Assembly: GCA_002428685.1 (NCBI GenBank)
Contig: DIXL01000014.1
Coordinates: forward strand, 1 to 26,269
Direction: 5' to 3'
Length of the DNA: 26,269 nucleotides
DNA from: Cloacimonetes bacterium UBA6081
GTDB taxonomy: Bacteria > Cloacimonadota > Cloacimonadia > Cloacimonadales > Cloacimonadaceae
The notes beneath the pieces are model-generated. The model was not told where the DNA came from. It made no database searches and saw only the letters and a program-made list of their open reading frames with translations. The translations under genes were made by a program, and so were the position numbers. How positions within the stretch are numbered: position 1 is the stretch's first letter; the number at the start of each line of letters is the position of its first letter. This document shows, piece by piece, positions 8,801-15,628 of the stretch.

Positions 8801-10085
8801 GCAGACCATGACCGGTTTTTATATCAAACCCAAGGTCATTAATGTCTTCGCACGAATTTAACAGACGTGAACGTACCTCAGCCGGGCTTAAATCCGGCTG
8901 CAGAGATAATAGAAGTGCCACCGCTCCCGTAACAAAAGGGGCACTCATAGAAGTTCCATCCTGCATAAAATACATTTCGTTTCCGGTTAGCTTGTAGGTT
9001 GATAGAACCCTTTCTCCCACTGCCACAAGGTCCAAATCGGTGCCATAGCTGGAAAATCCGGATAGCTGTTTACCTTTGTTTACCGAACCAACAGAAATTA
9101 CGGAGGTAAGCTTGGCTGGATAGCTAAGCCCCGGGCCAGCATCATTACCGGCAGAAGCAATAAGCGTAACGCCTTTACTGTAGGCATATTCACAAGCATC
9201 AGCTATAATGGGTGAATAGTTTGGATCACCCCAGCTCATGTTAATAACGTTGCAACCCATGTCCGTTGCGTAAATTAGTGCCGCCGCAGCATCGTCATCC
9301 TGCAGATATCCGGCACCTGAGGTTGTTCGGAATCCTGCTCTGATGGGAACAATTCCCACATTCCAGCAAACACCCACTACCCCAATATTGTTGTTCCCCA
9401 CCGCTCCGACTATGCCGGCAACGTGAGTTCCATGAAAGTTTTCATCCTCTACATCATTATCCTGACCAATGTAATCTCCCAAGGCAGTATCCGCCATTTC
9501 CGGAGCATCGGCAAAATCCCAGCCGCACCAGTCATCAACGTAGCCATTGCCATCATCGTCAATGCCATTGTTGGGTATCTCATTTAGGTTTATATAAATA
9601 TTGGCCTGTAGATCGGGATGATGAATCAGCACTCCCGAATCTACAATTCCCACTTTGATCAGGCTGCTACCCGTGGAGTAATTCCAGGCATTGGGTATTT
9701 GGCTTACATAGTGCACAAGTTGATTGTAATATGCATCGTTGGGATTAAGATGCATTTTGCGCAGATAATTCTGCTGAATGTAGGCAATGCCGGGGAAATT
9801 AAGTGCTGCAAGCTGTTGCGATTCTGGCAAATTGGTAACATTGGCCAGATAATACTGATTCTGGTGCATGCCTTTGATGGCTGTAATGCTTTTCACGCCT
9901 TTCTGGCTGAGGAAAGTATCAAAAGCATTCAGACCGGTTTTACCATCTTTTACCATTATCGGCTGGGTTGTTTTAAAGATAAGCTGCCCGGGGGCAGAAA
10001 GACTCCAAGCTAAAACCCCATAGAGTAGTAAAATTATTATCAGGCATCCGGTTTTAATATATTTGAAGTCCATTAAGATACTCAT
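5886..10085 (-). CDS. Secreted subtilisin-like (S8) serine protease with FG-GAP, FN3 and type IX-like sorting domain
   Basis: This 1399-residue protein is an extracellular or cell-surface endopeptidase of family S8. A signal peptide lies at about 12-30 and a propeptide-like segment at about 31-115. The catalytic triad is intact: D149 (VGIVDSGVL), H218 (FHGTHVAG) and S379 (DGTSMSAP), with N314 (SAGND) as the oxyanion-hole residue. A calcium-binding-like DDDGNGYVDD insertion sits at 176-185. FG-GAP/VCBS-type repeats cover about 670-960 (DYNNDGIPDF, DGDNIPDIL, DFDGDGSRDF, DLDSDGKDEL). An FN3 module lies at about 1010-1085, Ig-like (Big_5-type) modules at about 1095-1300, and a sorting domain at about 1305-1399 (VFPNPVTP, SSGVYFYV). 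The start overlaps the preceding PorV-like stop (TAATG), implying coupled translation; codon 5 is an alternative start. A neighbouring PorV-like protein and the sorting domain together suggest type IX-like export. Confidence 0.93.
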   Translation of the reverse strand: MSILMDFKYIKTGCLIIILLLYGVLAWSLSAPGQLIFKTTQPIMVKDGKTGLNAFDTFLSQKGVKSITAIKGMHQNQYYLANVTNLPESQQLAALNFPGIAYIQQNYLRKMHLNPNDAYYNQLVHYVSQIPNAWNYSTGSSLIKVGIVDSGVLIHHPDLQANIYINLNEIPNNGIDDDGNGYVDDWCGWDFADAPEMADTALGDYIGQDNDVEDENFHGTHVAGIVGAVGNNNIGVVGVCWNVGIVPIRAGFRTTSGAGYLQDDDAAAALIYATDMGCNVINMSWGDPNYSPIIADACEYAYSKGVTLIASAGNDAGPGLSYPAKLTSVISVGSVNKGKQLSGFSSYGTDLDLVAVGERVLSTYKLTGNEMYFMQDGTSMSAPFVTGAVALLLSLQPDLSPAEVRSRLLNSCEDINDLGFDIKTGHGLLNVKNLLDNINPPFVEITSPLDQLGISETTSIIGSVYGDDFARYTVCYKSLSDPNGGGWKDVTTHYPDPTPHTVQVHNGVLAEFYIPYYFPEGTYLIRLQYEKCFNNVNRYNYFRTIIVDRSAPELKPQSLSGFKRYEKQNLRYYVAAVFDEVVRSELHVTASDGSVYQVYSTLQDSVQTWRLPDEVPEGPISISISAGNAANIWVHTQVFSNFMNIVYENVPIYGFQAEVIGAPRRPLHRKYDFNGNGSAEYIAMEMPASGYGTVKAFEPYPDVHVQTHSFDDAFWPLDFGNTNQSGMELLLLKGETAYLWETGTADTYPNPSLNIQLDVGISGGVMADYNNDGIPDFLTVKNLPAEKVIQAYRRYANGTIDSLNTISNPTTTFERNNFVPTIIVDNLDGDNIPDILSADTDGDVMVFEIINANLHHMRWSTRLPVGNAYTLTTGDFDGDGSRDFFVGGWTTNILNPDLNFWYFEGFKKQANDQYTSMGSIMFNDVQSQNSITSADLDSDGKDELILAIAPNLYVLKFQNGKFIPTFRGDSYRNYQVSTWFGTDGIPRIMANVRAEADSAVAVQWSPQVPFTGPATPANLTAKPLNENSVKLKWVSSGAPQYAVYRKNSANEVTLLATGLFTSYTDTDLISGQVYNYAIAAIDPSYTPSTSNLSMWIEATPLPKPKVIDSQMVGSRELRLFFDQAMPSGFTNPACYMLNNGMGNPLSGNSIANQFGVQLRFRDTFPAIDSLFVIELRGLSGISGVDIEDSLYSFAYTPDVIAPEIIEVMVLPSKQAISIKYSEELSPGATSYLPNYLLTCPQNDADNAVVSASLDVDTITIGFAHPLKHSNYAYFLETNNLSDLAGNLVSPQHNLARFNIQTISNLKNLTVFPNPVTPKHNPAATFVNFPVDKPGKIAIYNSAGNLVFTQNIGPFTLQSNNITWTWDLKNNDGRPVSSGVYFYVVEMNDEFKRGKLAVIR

Positions 10086-10987
10086 TAAAACTGGTAGCCC
10101 AGGCCAATGCTGTGAACGTCTGTTAAGTCGCTGTTAAAGGCTGCATAGCCATAATCCAGGGTAATCCGGCGGTAAAATACGCCAAAACCAGCACTGAAGC
10201 TTTCGGCGGCATAGTTTAGTTTGTATCCGGAGCGTAGGGACAGAATGTTTGCCAAGGTCAATTCTGCGCTAATACTGCCCTTCAGGTTTTCGTCAATGGG
10301 TTTAATAACTCCGGCACATAGATCAAGGCGTTGCTCACCAAATTTAATCTCCTTGGAAACGTCTGCTTCAATAGTGGTAGGGAAACGCACAGTTTGGTGA
10401 TTGGTTTTGGAGGAAATACCCAAGTTTCGGACAGCTAAAGACATTTTTGAACCGCTTACCGGAGGGATGAAACTTAGCCCTAAATCTGTGTGCAAACCAA
10501 GGCTGGTGGCAGTATTTAGCTTTTGATATAAAGTTCCCAAATTCATCCCCACATAGATGCTGGGATTAATCCGGTGAGCGTAATTTGCCATCACATCCAC
10601 ATCAAGGGGATTGTAATGGCCTATCAAGTATCCTGTATCATCACGGTTTTCTATATCACCATAATCCAGATTACGGATAACGATCCCAAAATGGTTGCTT
10701 CTGCGCGCAAAAGAATAACTGATCGCATTGGCAGATGTATCCACCAGCCAGGGACTATGCGAAATGCCTATACTACGCATGTCGTTTTCGCAAGCCGCAG
10801 CAGGTTGCAAAATAAACGCATAGGCATTTGCAGGGCTGTGAACCCCCCTTCCGGCCATTCCTATGCTGATGGGGCCATAGGCAACATTAAGGAATTTATA
10901 GCCGTATTGACCGGCGTTTTCGTCAATTTCGGCCATGGCAAAACCAATGGTCAAAATCAAGCAGATTGTCAGGATAAATATCTTCAT
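10085..10987 (-). CDS. PorV/PorQ-like outer-membrane beta-barrel protein
   Basis: The start at 10987 (300 residues) is chosen because AGGAG lies 7 bases upstream; the longer in-frame start at 11017 lies inside the preceding gene. A signal peptide is visible (MKIFILTICLILTIGFAMA). The mature protein opens with GYKFLNVAYGPISIGMAGRG, followed by an N/A/F-rich loop (SPANAYAFILQPAA), a hallmark of PorV/PorQ-type 14-strand barrels. The remainder alternates hydrophobic and polar residues and ends in an aromatic (GLGYQF), as outer-membrane barrels do. PorV binds sorting-domain cargo and hands it to the attachment complex in type IX secretion; PorQ has a related role. Here it lies between two proteins with such domains (13-bp gap before, 1-bp overlap after), suggesting a dedicated partner. 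Which of PorV, PorQ or an FCB-wide relative it is cannot be decided from the sequence alone. Confidence 0.75.
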   Translation of the reverse strand: MKIFILTICLILTIGFAMAEIDENAGQYGYKFLNVAYGPISIGMAGRGVHSPANAYAFILQPAAACENDMRSIGISHSPWLVDTSANAISYSFARRSNHFGIVIRNLDYGDIENRDDTGYLIGHYNPLDVDVMANYAHRINPSIYVGMNLGTLYQKLNTATSLGLHTDLGLSFIPPVSGSKMSLAVRNLGISSKTNHQTVRFPTTIEADVSKEIKFGEQRLDLCAGVIKPIDENLKGSISAELTLANILSLRSGYKLNYAAESFSAGFGVFYRRITLDYGYAAFNSDLTDVHSIGLGYQF

Positions 10988-11000
10988 TCTAAGGCTCCTG

Positions 11001-14000
11001 TTACTTTTCCACCGCAAATTTGAGGCGTTTGGTGGTTTGGGGTGTGGATATCACTGCAATATATACTCCGCTACTCAGTTTTTTGGCAGGGAGGTCAAAA
11101 ATCTCCAGATTGTTCAGATAAGCTTTGGCAGCAGCTTTTTGCTGAAAAACCAAGCTACCGCTGATATCGAATATTTTCAGGGTTACATCTGTATTCCTGC
11201 TTGGCATTATATTCAGGACTAACTTCTGATTATATATGGATTTGAGAGGATTGGGATAAATATAAACCTGCCCCGGCACAAAGATATCATCTGTTACAAA
11301 CTGATTGGGCAGATTAGCTGAGTTATAAGCTGCACTCCGCTTTAAATCGCCAAATTCGGTTGTCCAACCCAGGGCCGGATTAGCCTGGGGAATTGCATCC
11401 AGTTCATTGCGAAAAATACTGCCCTTATCTGTGGCAGTGTATATATACCAGCCGCCGTCGAGACCTTTGGCAATAAAAGGCAGGGTTCTGCTACGCTCGG
11501 CAAAGGCAACCGGATAACCTGCTTTCATGCGGAAATCGTGCTCCCAAACACTAAGGCGGTTGTTGCTAAAATTGCCAAGTAACTCTGCCTTACCATCGCC
11601 ATCAAGATCGGAAGCATAAACTCCGGCTGAAATGGTAGCAGACAAGGTGTCTGCCACAACATTTGAAAGCAGAGATTCGGGGCTCATCAATTCACCTGAA
11701 TAATCTATTACTGCCATGCCATTCTCGCCACTAACCAAAATATCTATGCTGCCATTACCATCTACATCGGCAAAAGATAGCGGGGCTATGAAAGAACTAT
11801 CCGACTTGGCAGTCATGTTGTGAACAAAGGGGAATCCATCTGATATTCGCATACCAAAATCAAGCAGATACACACTATTTGCGCATTGAACCACCAATTC
11901 ACTCTTGATCGGCAAGCGAACTTTAAAGGCAGCCACAATAACCGAATCTGCTGGAATTGGCAGAGTTGCCGAGCAAACATCAGAGTCTAATAACCTGATG
12001 TCTTTTAGCCTATATGTCCCATCAATATCCTGGATGATCAGCGATAATTCATCCACATTGCCATGTATCAGGTTGGCCACAATTTTACCCTCGAAACCGG
12101 CAATTTCCTCGCTCAATCCACTGGTTTTGTCATAGAGTATAACAGACGAACCAGTGGTAGGGTCATTAAAAGGCAAGGCAATTTTATCACCCAAATCCAC
12201 CGGATGGCTTGCCCAATTGGATTGCATTTTGGTAAACACATAGTTGCGCTGTGAACTGCTCAAACGATACAACCGGCATAAGTTTTCCTGTTGCATGGGG
12301 ATGTAAAGTGCTTGACCGTCCCAGGTGTAGGGAGCCACCACAGGCATCCGGAAAAGCGGATAATCTGCCATCAATGCTTCGTTGTCCCACATATAAATCT
12401 GTCCGTTTGGCATAGGGTAAAACAGTTCCGTATCCCCATCATTATCAAAATCTATGGCAGCGGCATTTATTGGGTTTTCCTGGGAATAGGAAGTAGTCCT
12501 GCGCCAGCCAAATTCTACCGAAAAAGTCATCTGTGCGCCGCTGGCTGAGATATTATATATCTCCAGAGGAACTCCACCATAATAGCTGTCTGCTACGGGC
12601 AAAGAAAGCATGCCATTGTGGTTTTGATTGCCAAAATAGTCGTTATTGTCAGCTCGAAAACTATCGAAGGGACTACCCCATTTATAAATATCATATACTG
12701 CTGTATCCAAATTTTGAGTGCCATCCGCTTCTTCCAAATCCACGCCTTTGTGGGCTGCATTGGAGTTTACCCGGTTATTGTCAAAATTGGCGGTAAAAAG
12801 CTCGTCAATAACTTGCTCGTCAATATGCCAGATCAGCAGCCCCGAACCATCTTGCGGCTCAGAGCTGTTGTTGGGAATTGGCCCTCCCAGTCCTGGCAAA
12901 AAGAAATCCCACTCACTGCCCAAATAGCTGTTTTCCATGAAGTTAAAATATGGTAACAGCGGGTAGTTTTCGTAATAATCCTGCTCTCCTTCGGGCAAAA
13001 GCTTAAAGCTGTAACTATACTGATTGGTATAGGGATCCAGGCTGCCATCGGGATTTTGCTGCCTGTTTTCGATTAGGAAATACTCTGTTGCCGTGATAGG
13101 AATTTTATACACTCTGATGGCTGAGGCAGAATGGTTTAAAAAGTAATCTATAGAATTAATAGCACTATCTTGAGAAATTACAACGGGAGTTTCCCAACCC
13201 AATAAGTATCGGCACCAGGCATCCGGCTGCGCTGGAACATAGCCATTACCATTCCAAACGCCTGTTCCCATCAAACCCCAATTTCCAATGCCCTGGCTGG
13301 CTCCATTGCTGCTATCATTATCAAACAAAGTTGGGAGGCCAAGAACGTGTCCAAATTGATGCGCCAACACACCATAGATGCTAAAGAGGTAGGCCGAGGC
13401 GTTTTCTTCTCCCTCTGCAGGAAAGTAATCCTGAAATTCGTCTTCGGGAACCACCACAATATTGGTTAGTATTGCGCCATCATTGGTGGTAAAGCCTGGA
13501 TAATTGTCGTTTTCCGGATCAAAATAAGCTTGTAAATTCTTGCGGGTAAGAAAGGTGCTCCAAATTTGGTTTTGGCGAATTGACTCCACATCCGATTCCT
13601 GGCCTGCTCCCGCATGGAAAATAATCACTCCGCCATAGCTGGTAAAATCGACCGTCGCATCAATCTGATTCATAATGTGAGGCAGCATTTGCGCCAAGTT
13701 AGCATCAATCTTTTCGTCTGTGTCTCCCCCATAATAGGCCATCGGGTTTGGCATGGTAAGCACTTGGGGATAAAGCTGATACTCCAGATTATACAGGTCG
13801 TGACTGGCTTCCAGAAAGAAATCTTTCAAATGGATCATCCAGCGGTTAAAAAACACCTCGTCATGCACATAGTTATCTGGATAAGCGGCCTGAGCACGAA
13901 AGCTGACATCGCTGAACTGAACCCTTAGCACCAGCATATTATTGGGTATCTGGCGCGTGGCTTGGCTTGAAAACACATTGCTCTCAATTTTTGTGGCACC

Positions 14001-14114
14001 ATAAGCCGCAGGAATTGCCTCATAAAGAGGATGCGGCGGAACCAGAGCTTGGCCAACTTGGACAAGCAGCACCAACAACAGCAAGATCAACACTTTTAGG
14101 ATATATCGGGGCAT
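11001..14114 (-). CDS. Secreted M6-like protein with HQxxH in place of HExxH, FG-GAP repeats and sorting domain
   Basis: The start at 14114 (1037 residues) gives a proper signal peptide (MPRYILKVLILLLLVLLVQV) with AAGGTGG upstream; the in-frame ATG at 14204 is unsupported. The fold-defining M6 region is present, but the zinc motif reads H252-Q253-F-G-H256 in HQFGHVLGLPTLFD. The catalytic glutamate is thus glutamine (codon CAA, one base from GAA), and the usual PD after LGL is PT. Both histidines remain, so metal could still bind, but normal peptidase chemistry would be expected to fail. Later regions contain FG-GAP-like calcium loops (DFDNDGDTEL about 552, DVDGNGSIDI about 781, DLDGDGKAEL about 835) and a sorting domain from about 950 (YIYPNPLKS, SSGVYIAV). 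It heads the operon with the PorV-like and S8 genes. It could be a pseudo-protease acting as binder, inhibitor or chaperone. Confidence 0.85.
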   Translation of the reverse strand: MPRYILKVLILLLLVLLVQVGQALVPPHPLYEAIPAAYGATKIESNVFSSQATRQIPNNMLVLRVQFSDVSFRAQAAYPDNYVHDEVFFNRWMIHLKDFFLEASHDLYNLEYQLYPQVLTMPNPMAYYGGDTDEKIDANLAQMLPHIMNQIDATVDFTSYGGVIIFHAGAGQESDVESIRQNQIWSTFLTRKNLQAYFDPENDNYPGFTTNDGAILTNIVVVPEDEFQDYFPAEGEENASAYLFSIYGVLAHQFGHVLGLPTLFDNDSSNGASQGIGNWGLMGTGVWNGNGYVPAQPDAWCRYLLGWETPVVISQDSAINSIDYFLNHSASAIRVYKIPITATEYFLIENRQQNPDGSLDPYTNQYSYSFKLLPEGEQDYYENYPLLPYFNFMENSYLGSEWDFFLPGLGGPIPNNSSEPQDGSGLLIWHIDEQVIDELFTANFDNNRVNSNAAHKGVDLEEADGTQNLDTAVYDIYKWGSPFDSFRADNNDYFGNQNHNGMLSLPVADSYYGGVPLEIYNISASGAQMTFSVEFGWRRTTSYSQENPINAAAIDFDNDGDTELFYPMPNGQIYMWDNEALMADYPLFRMPVVAPYTWDGQALYIPMQQENLCRLYRLSSSQRNYVFTKMQSNWASHPVDLGDKIALPFNDPTTGSSVILYDKTSGLSEEIAGFEGKIVANLIHGNVDELSLIIQDIDGTYRLKDIRLLDSDVCSATLPIPADSVIVAAFKVRLPIKSELVVQCANSVYLLDFGMRISDGFPFVHNMTAKSDSSFIAPLSFADVDGNGSIDILVSGENGMAVIDYSGELMSPESLLSNVVADTLSATISAGVYASDLDGDGKAELLGNFSNNRLSVWEHDFRMKAGYPVAFAERSRTLPFIAKGLDGGWYIYTATDKGSIFRNELDAIPQANPALGWTTEFGDLKRSAAYNSANLPNQFVTDDIFVPGQVYIYPNPLKSIYNQKLVLNIMPSRNTDVTLKIFDISGSLVFQQKAAAKAYLNNLEIFDLPAKKLSSGVYIAVISTPQTTKRLKFAVEK

Positions 14115-14232
14115 GTAACCCACCTTTTCAGTGATTTTGTAAATAAGACAAATAATGTAGCCAGCGGATCTCGACGCTTGCCACCAAGAGCTCCAGTATT
14201 GCAACTATTTATACATGGCTTAGTGCGTCAAT

Positions 14233-14275
14233 AAAAAAAACCCGCCTAAGCCAGATATGCTACTTCTTAAGCGGG
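14233..14275 (-). terminator. Rho-independent terminator of the efp unit
   Basis: Read on the minus strand, CCCGCTTAAG (14275-14266) pairs with CTTAGGCGGG (14250-14241), ten pairs with one G-T, followed at once by eight T residues (14240-14233). It lies about 48 bp after the stop codon of the small four-cysteine gene and separates that unit from the protease operon. The remaining bases up to 14114 form the leader of that operon; no convincing promoter was found there. Confidence 0.85.
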
Positions 14276-14322
14276 CAATAAAGTTAGCCAAGTTTCTCAG
14301 CTCAGGCTAAAAGTTCTTTTTT

Positions 14323-14529
14323 TTACAGATTCTTCCCAGCCAAAATATCTGCTTCGTTGCATTTGCAGATTCTGGCATATTCGTTTTGGGGAGTCCAGCC
14401 ACCAGATTTCTTTTTGTTGGTGATTAGTTTGATACGCTTAATTTCGGTATTACAAACCGGGCAAATCACTTTGCCTTCGTTGGAAGTTTCGTGCGCGAGT
14501 TTGGCAGTAAAGCTCTTTACTTTTCCCAT
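14323..14529 (-). CDS. Small four-cysteine (putative zinc-binding) protein
   Basis: This 68-residue protein has paired cysteines C23-P-V-C26 and C55-K-C57, a spacing suited to one zinc ion. It is basic (KRIKLITNKKK in the middle, many lysines at the N-terminus), so nucleic-acid or ribosome contact is plausible but unproven. It is too dissimilar to ribosomal protein L33, L28 or L31 for me to call it one. The start has AGAGG 6 bases upstream. It follows elongation factor P by 14 bp and ends just before the terminator, so it is co-transcribed with efp. No family name is offered. Confidence 0.7.
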   Translation of the reverse strand: MGKVKSFTAKLAHETSNEGKVICPVCNTEIKRIKLITNKKKSGGWTPQNEYARICKCNEADILAGKNL

Positions 14530-14543
14530 TTTATCCTCTTAGT

Positions 14544-15107
14544 TTAATTTGCTCTTTCAATGTATTCACCCGTACGGGTGTCGATTCTAATCTTTTCTCC
14601 GGCTTCCACAAAGAAGGGAACCATAATTCTGAGGCCGGATTCGGTAAAGGCCACCTTTCCGCTGCCGGAAGCAGTATTGCCTTTTACATTTGGTTCACAT
14701 TCCGCAATTAACTGCACAACTGTGGTGGGCAAATCCAAACCCAAAACTTCTCCGGTGGGCGTCATTACCACTATCACTTCCATATTTTCGGTGATCAGCT
14801 TTTCCTTATCACCCAAAATGGAGGATTCCACATGCATTTGTTCGTAGTTTTCACTATCCATCAACACCAAAAACTCACCTTCGCGGTAAAGGTATTCTTT
14901 TTTGGTGCGTTCAATCCGAACCTCGTTAAAGGTATCGCTATCGCGGAAAGTATTGTCCAAAACCTTTCCAGTTCTTATGTTCTTCAGCTTTGTGCGCATA
15001 AAGGCGGGACCCTTGCCTGGTTTTACGTGCAAGAAATCCACTACTTCATACAAGCCTTCTTTGTATTCGATTATCATGCCGTTACGGACATCAGCCATTG
15101 TAGCCAT
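14544..15107 (-). CDS. efp: Translation elongation factor P
   Basis: This 187-residue protein has the full three-domain length of EF-P, which binds between the P and E sites of the ribosome and rescues stalling at polyproline stretches. The N-terminal KOW-like domain carries DVRNGMIIEYKEGLYEVVDFLHVKPGKGPAFMRTKLKN; the lysine in PGKGPAF (about 34) is the tip residue that is modified in many bacteria. The C-terminal OB domain ends in the typical VPFFVEAGEKIRIDTRTGEYIERA. I chose the first ATG because AAGGA lies about 8 bases upstream. No modification enzyme (epmA/epmB, earP) is adjacent. The gene is first of a two-gene unit with the small four-cysteine protein. Confidence 0.97.
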   Translation of the reverse strand: MATMADVRNGMIIEYKEGLYEVVDFLHVKPGKGPAFMRTKLKNIRTGKVLDNTFRDSDTFNEVRIERTKKEYLYREGEFLVLMDSENYEQMHVESSILGDKEKLITENMEVIVVMTPTGEVLGLDLPTTVVQLIAECEPNVKGNTASGSGKVAFTESGLRIMVPFFVEAGEKIRIDTRTGEYIERAN

Positions 15108-15202
15108 ATTTATTTCCTTGTATTTAGACTAAGTAAGCCATGATTTTGGGAGCAGGGATCTTGGCAAGATATTTTTTGGTTTTTACCACCTAAAGCACTG
15201 AC

Positions 15203-15484
15203 TAATAGTTACACGGATTGGACAGATTAAACAGTTTACACGGATTTTTTTTTATTAAGTGGCTCACAGATTACACAGATTACGCAGATTCAAATATTAC
15301 ATTTCATCGGTTTTTTCGATGTTTTCGGTTTACTCTGTGGTTAATTAATTCGTTTTATCTGTGTTACTCCGTTAAATCCATCCAATCCGTGTGCCTGCTA
15401 ATATTTCATCTGTGTAATCTGTGTAATCTGTGAGAACTTAATAAAAATCCGTGTTAATCTGTCCATTCCGTGTAACCATTAATC
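15203..15484. repeat. Large inverted repeat built of CACAGATT / CACGGATT units
   Basis: A left arm (about 15203-15299) and right arm (about 15397-15484) are imperfect inverted copies. Both carry, in the same order, GTTACACGGA, TGGACAGATTAA, CACGGATTTTT, ATTAAG and CTCACAGATTACACAGATTAC. The left arm has small insertions of about 7 and 4 bp. The roughly 97-bp centre contains TTTTTTCGATGTTTTCGGTT and CTCTGTGGTTAATTAA, shared with the element at 5370. It occupies most of the 521-bp gap between efp and hutH (divergent genes). The short reading frames inside it are repeat-derived. Confidence 0.75.
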
Positions 15485-15628
15485 TGCGAAATCTGGTGCT
15501 AAATATTCACAAGCAATACCAGATACCAGTTTGAAGTTGACAAAATTACCTATTTATCAGATTGGTGCTTAAACAATTGGTTTTTATGTTTTTTTACTTC
15601 TCCAGAAGATCTGCAAAGAGGATTTGTA

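Noticed and set aside
14284..14324. TTAGCC/GGCTAA stem followed by eight T on the plus strand
   Set aside because: No plus-strand gene precedes it, the stem is only six pairs with a 15-base loop, and the T run starts six bases after the stem.
14323..14529. Ribosomal protein L33 or another small zinc ribosomal protein
   Set aside because: Size and cysteines are suggestive, but the spacing and surrounding sequence do not fit L33, L28, L31 or L36.
15158..15170. ATCTTGGCAAGAT dyad upstream of efp
   Set aside because: A six-base dyad with one central base is common by chance; no second copy or nearby promoter supports an operator.
15218..15433. 71-codon frame on plus strand between efp and hutH
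   Set aside because: It is contained in the large inverted repeat, and its repetitive peptide reflects the CAGATT words.
15203..15484. CRISPR-like appearance of repeated CACAGATTAC words
   Set aside because: Units are only 9-10 bp, adjoin without unique spacers and are arranged as an inverted repeat; no cas gene is near.
15537..15563. TTGACA upstream of hutH as a -35 box
   Set aside because: The hexamer is perfect, but no acceptable -10 occurs at 16-18 bp; the nearest candidate, CAGATT, is 15 bp away and matches poorly.
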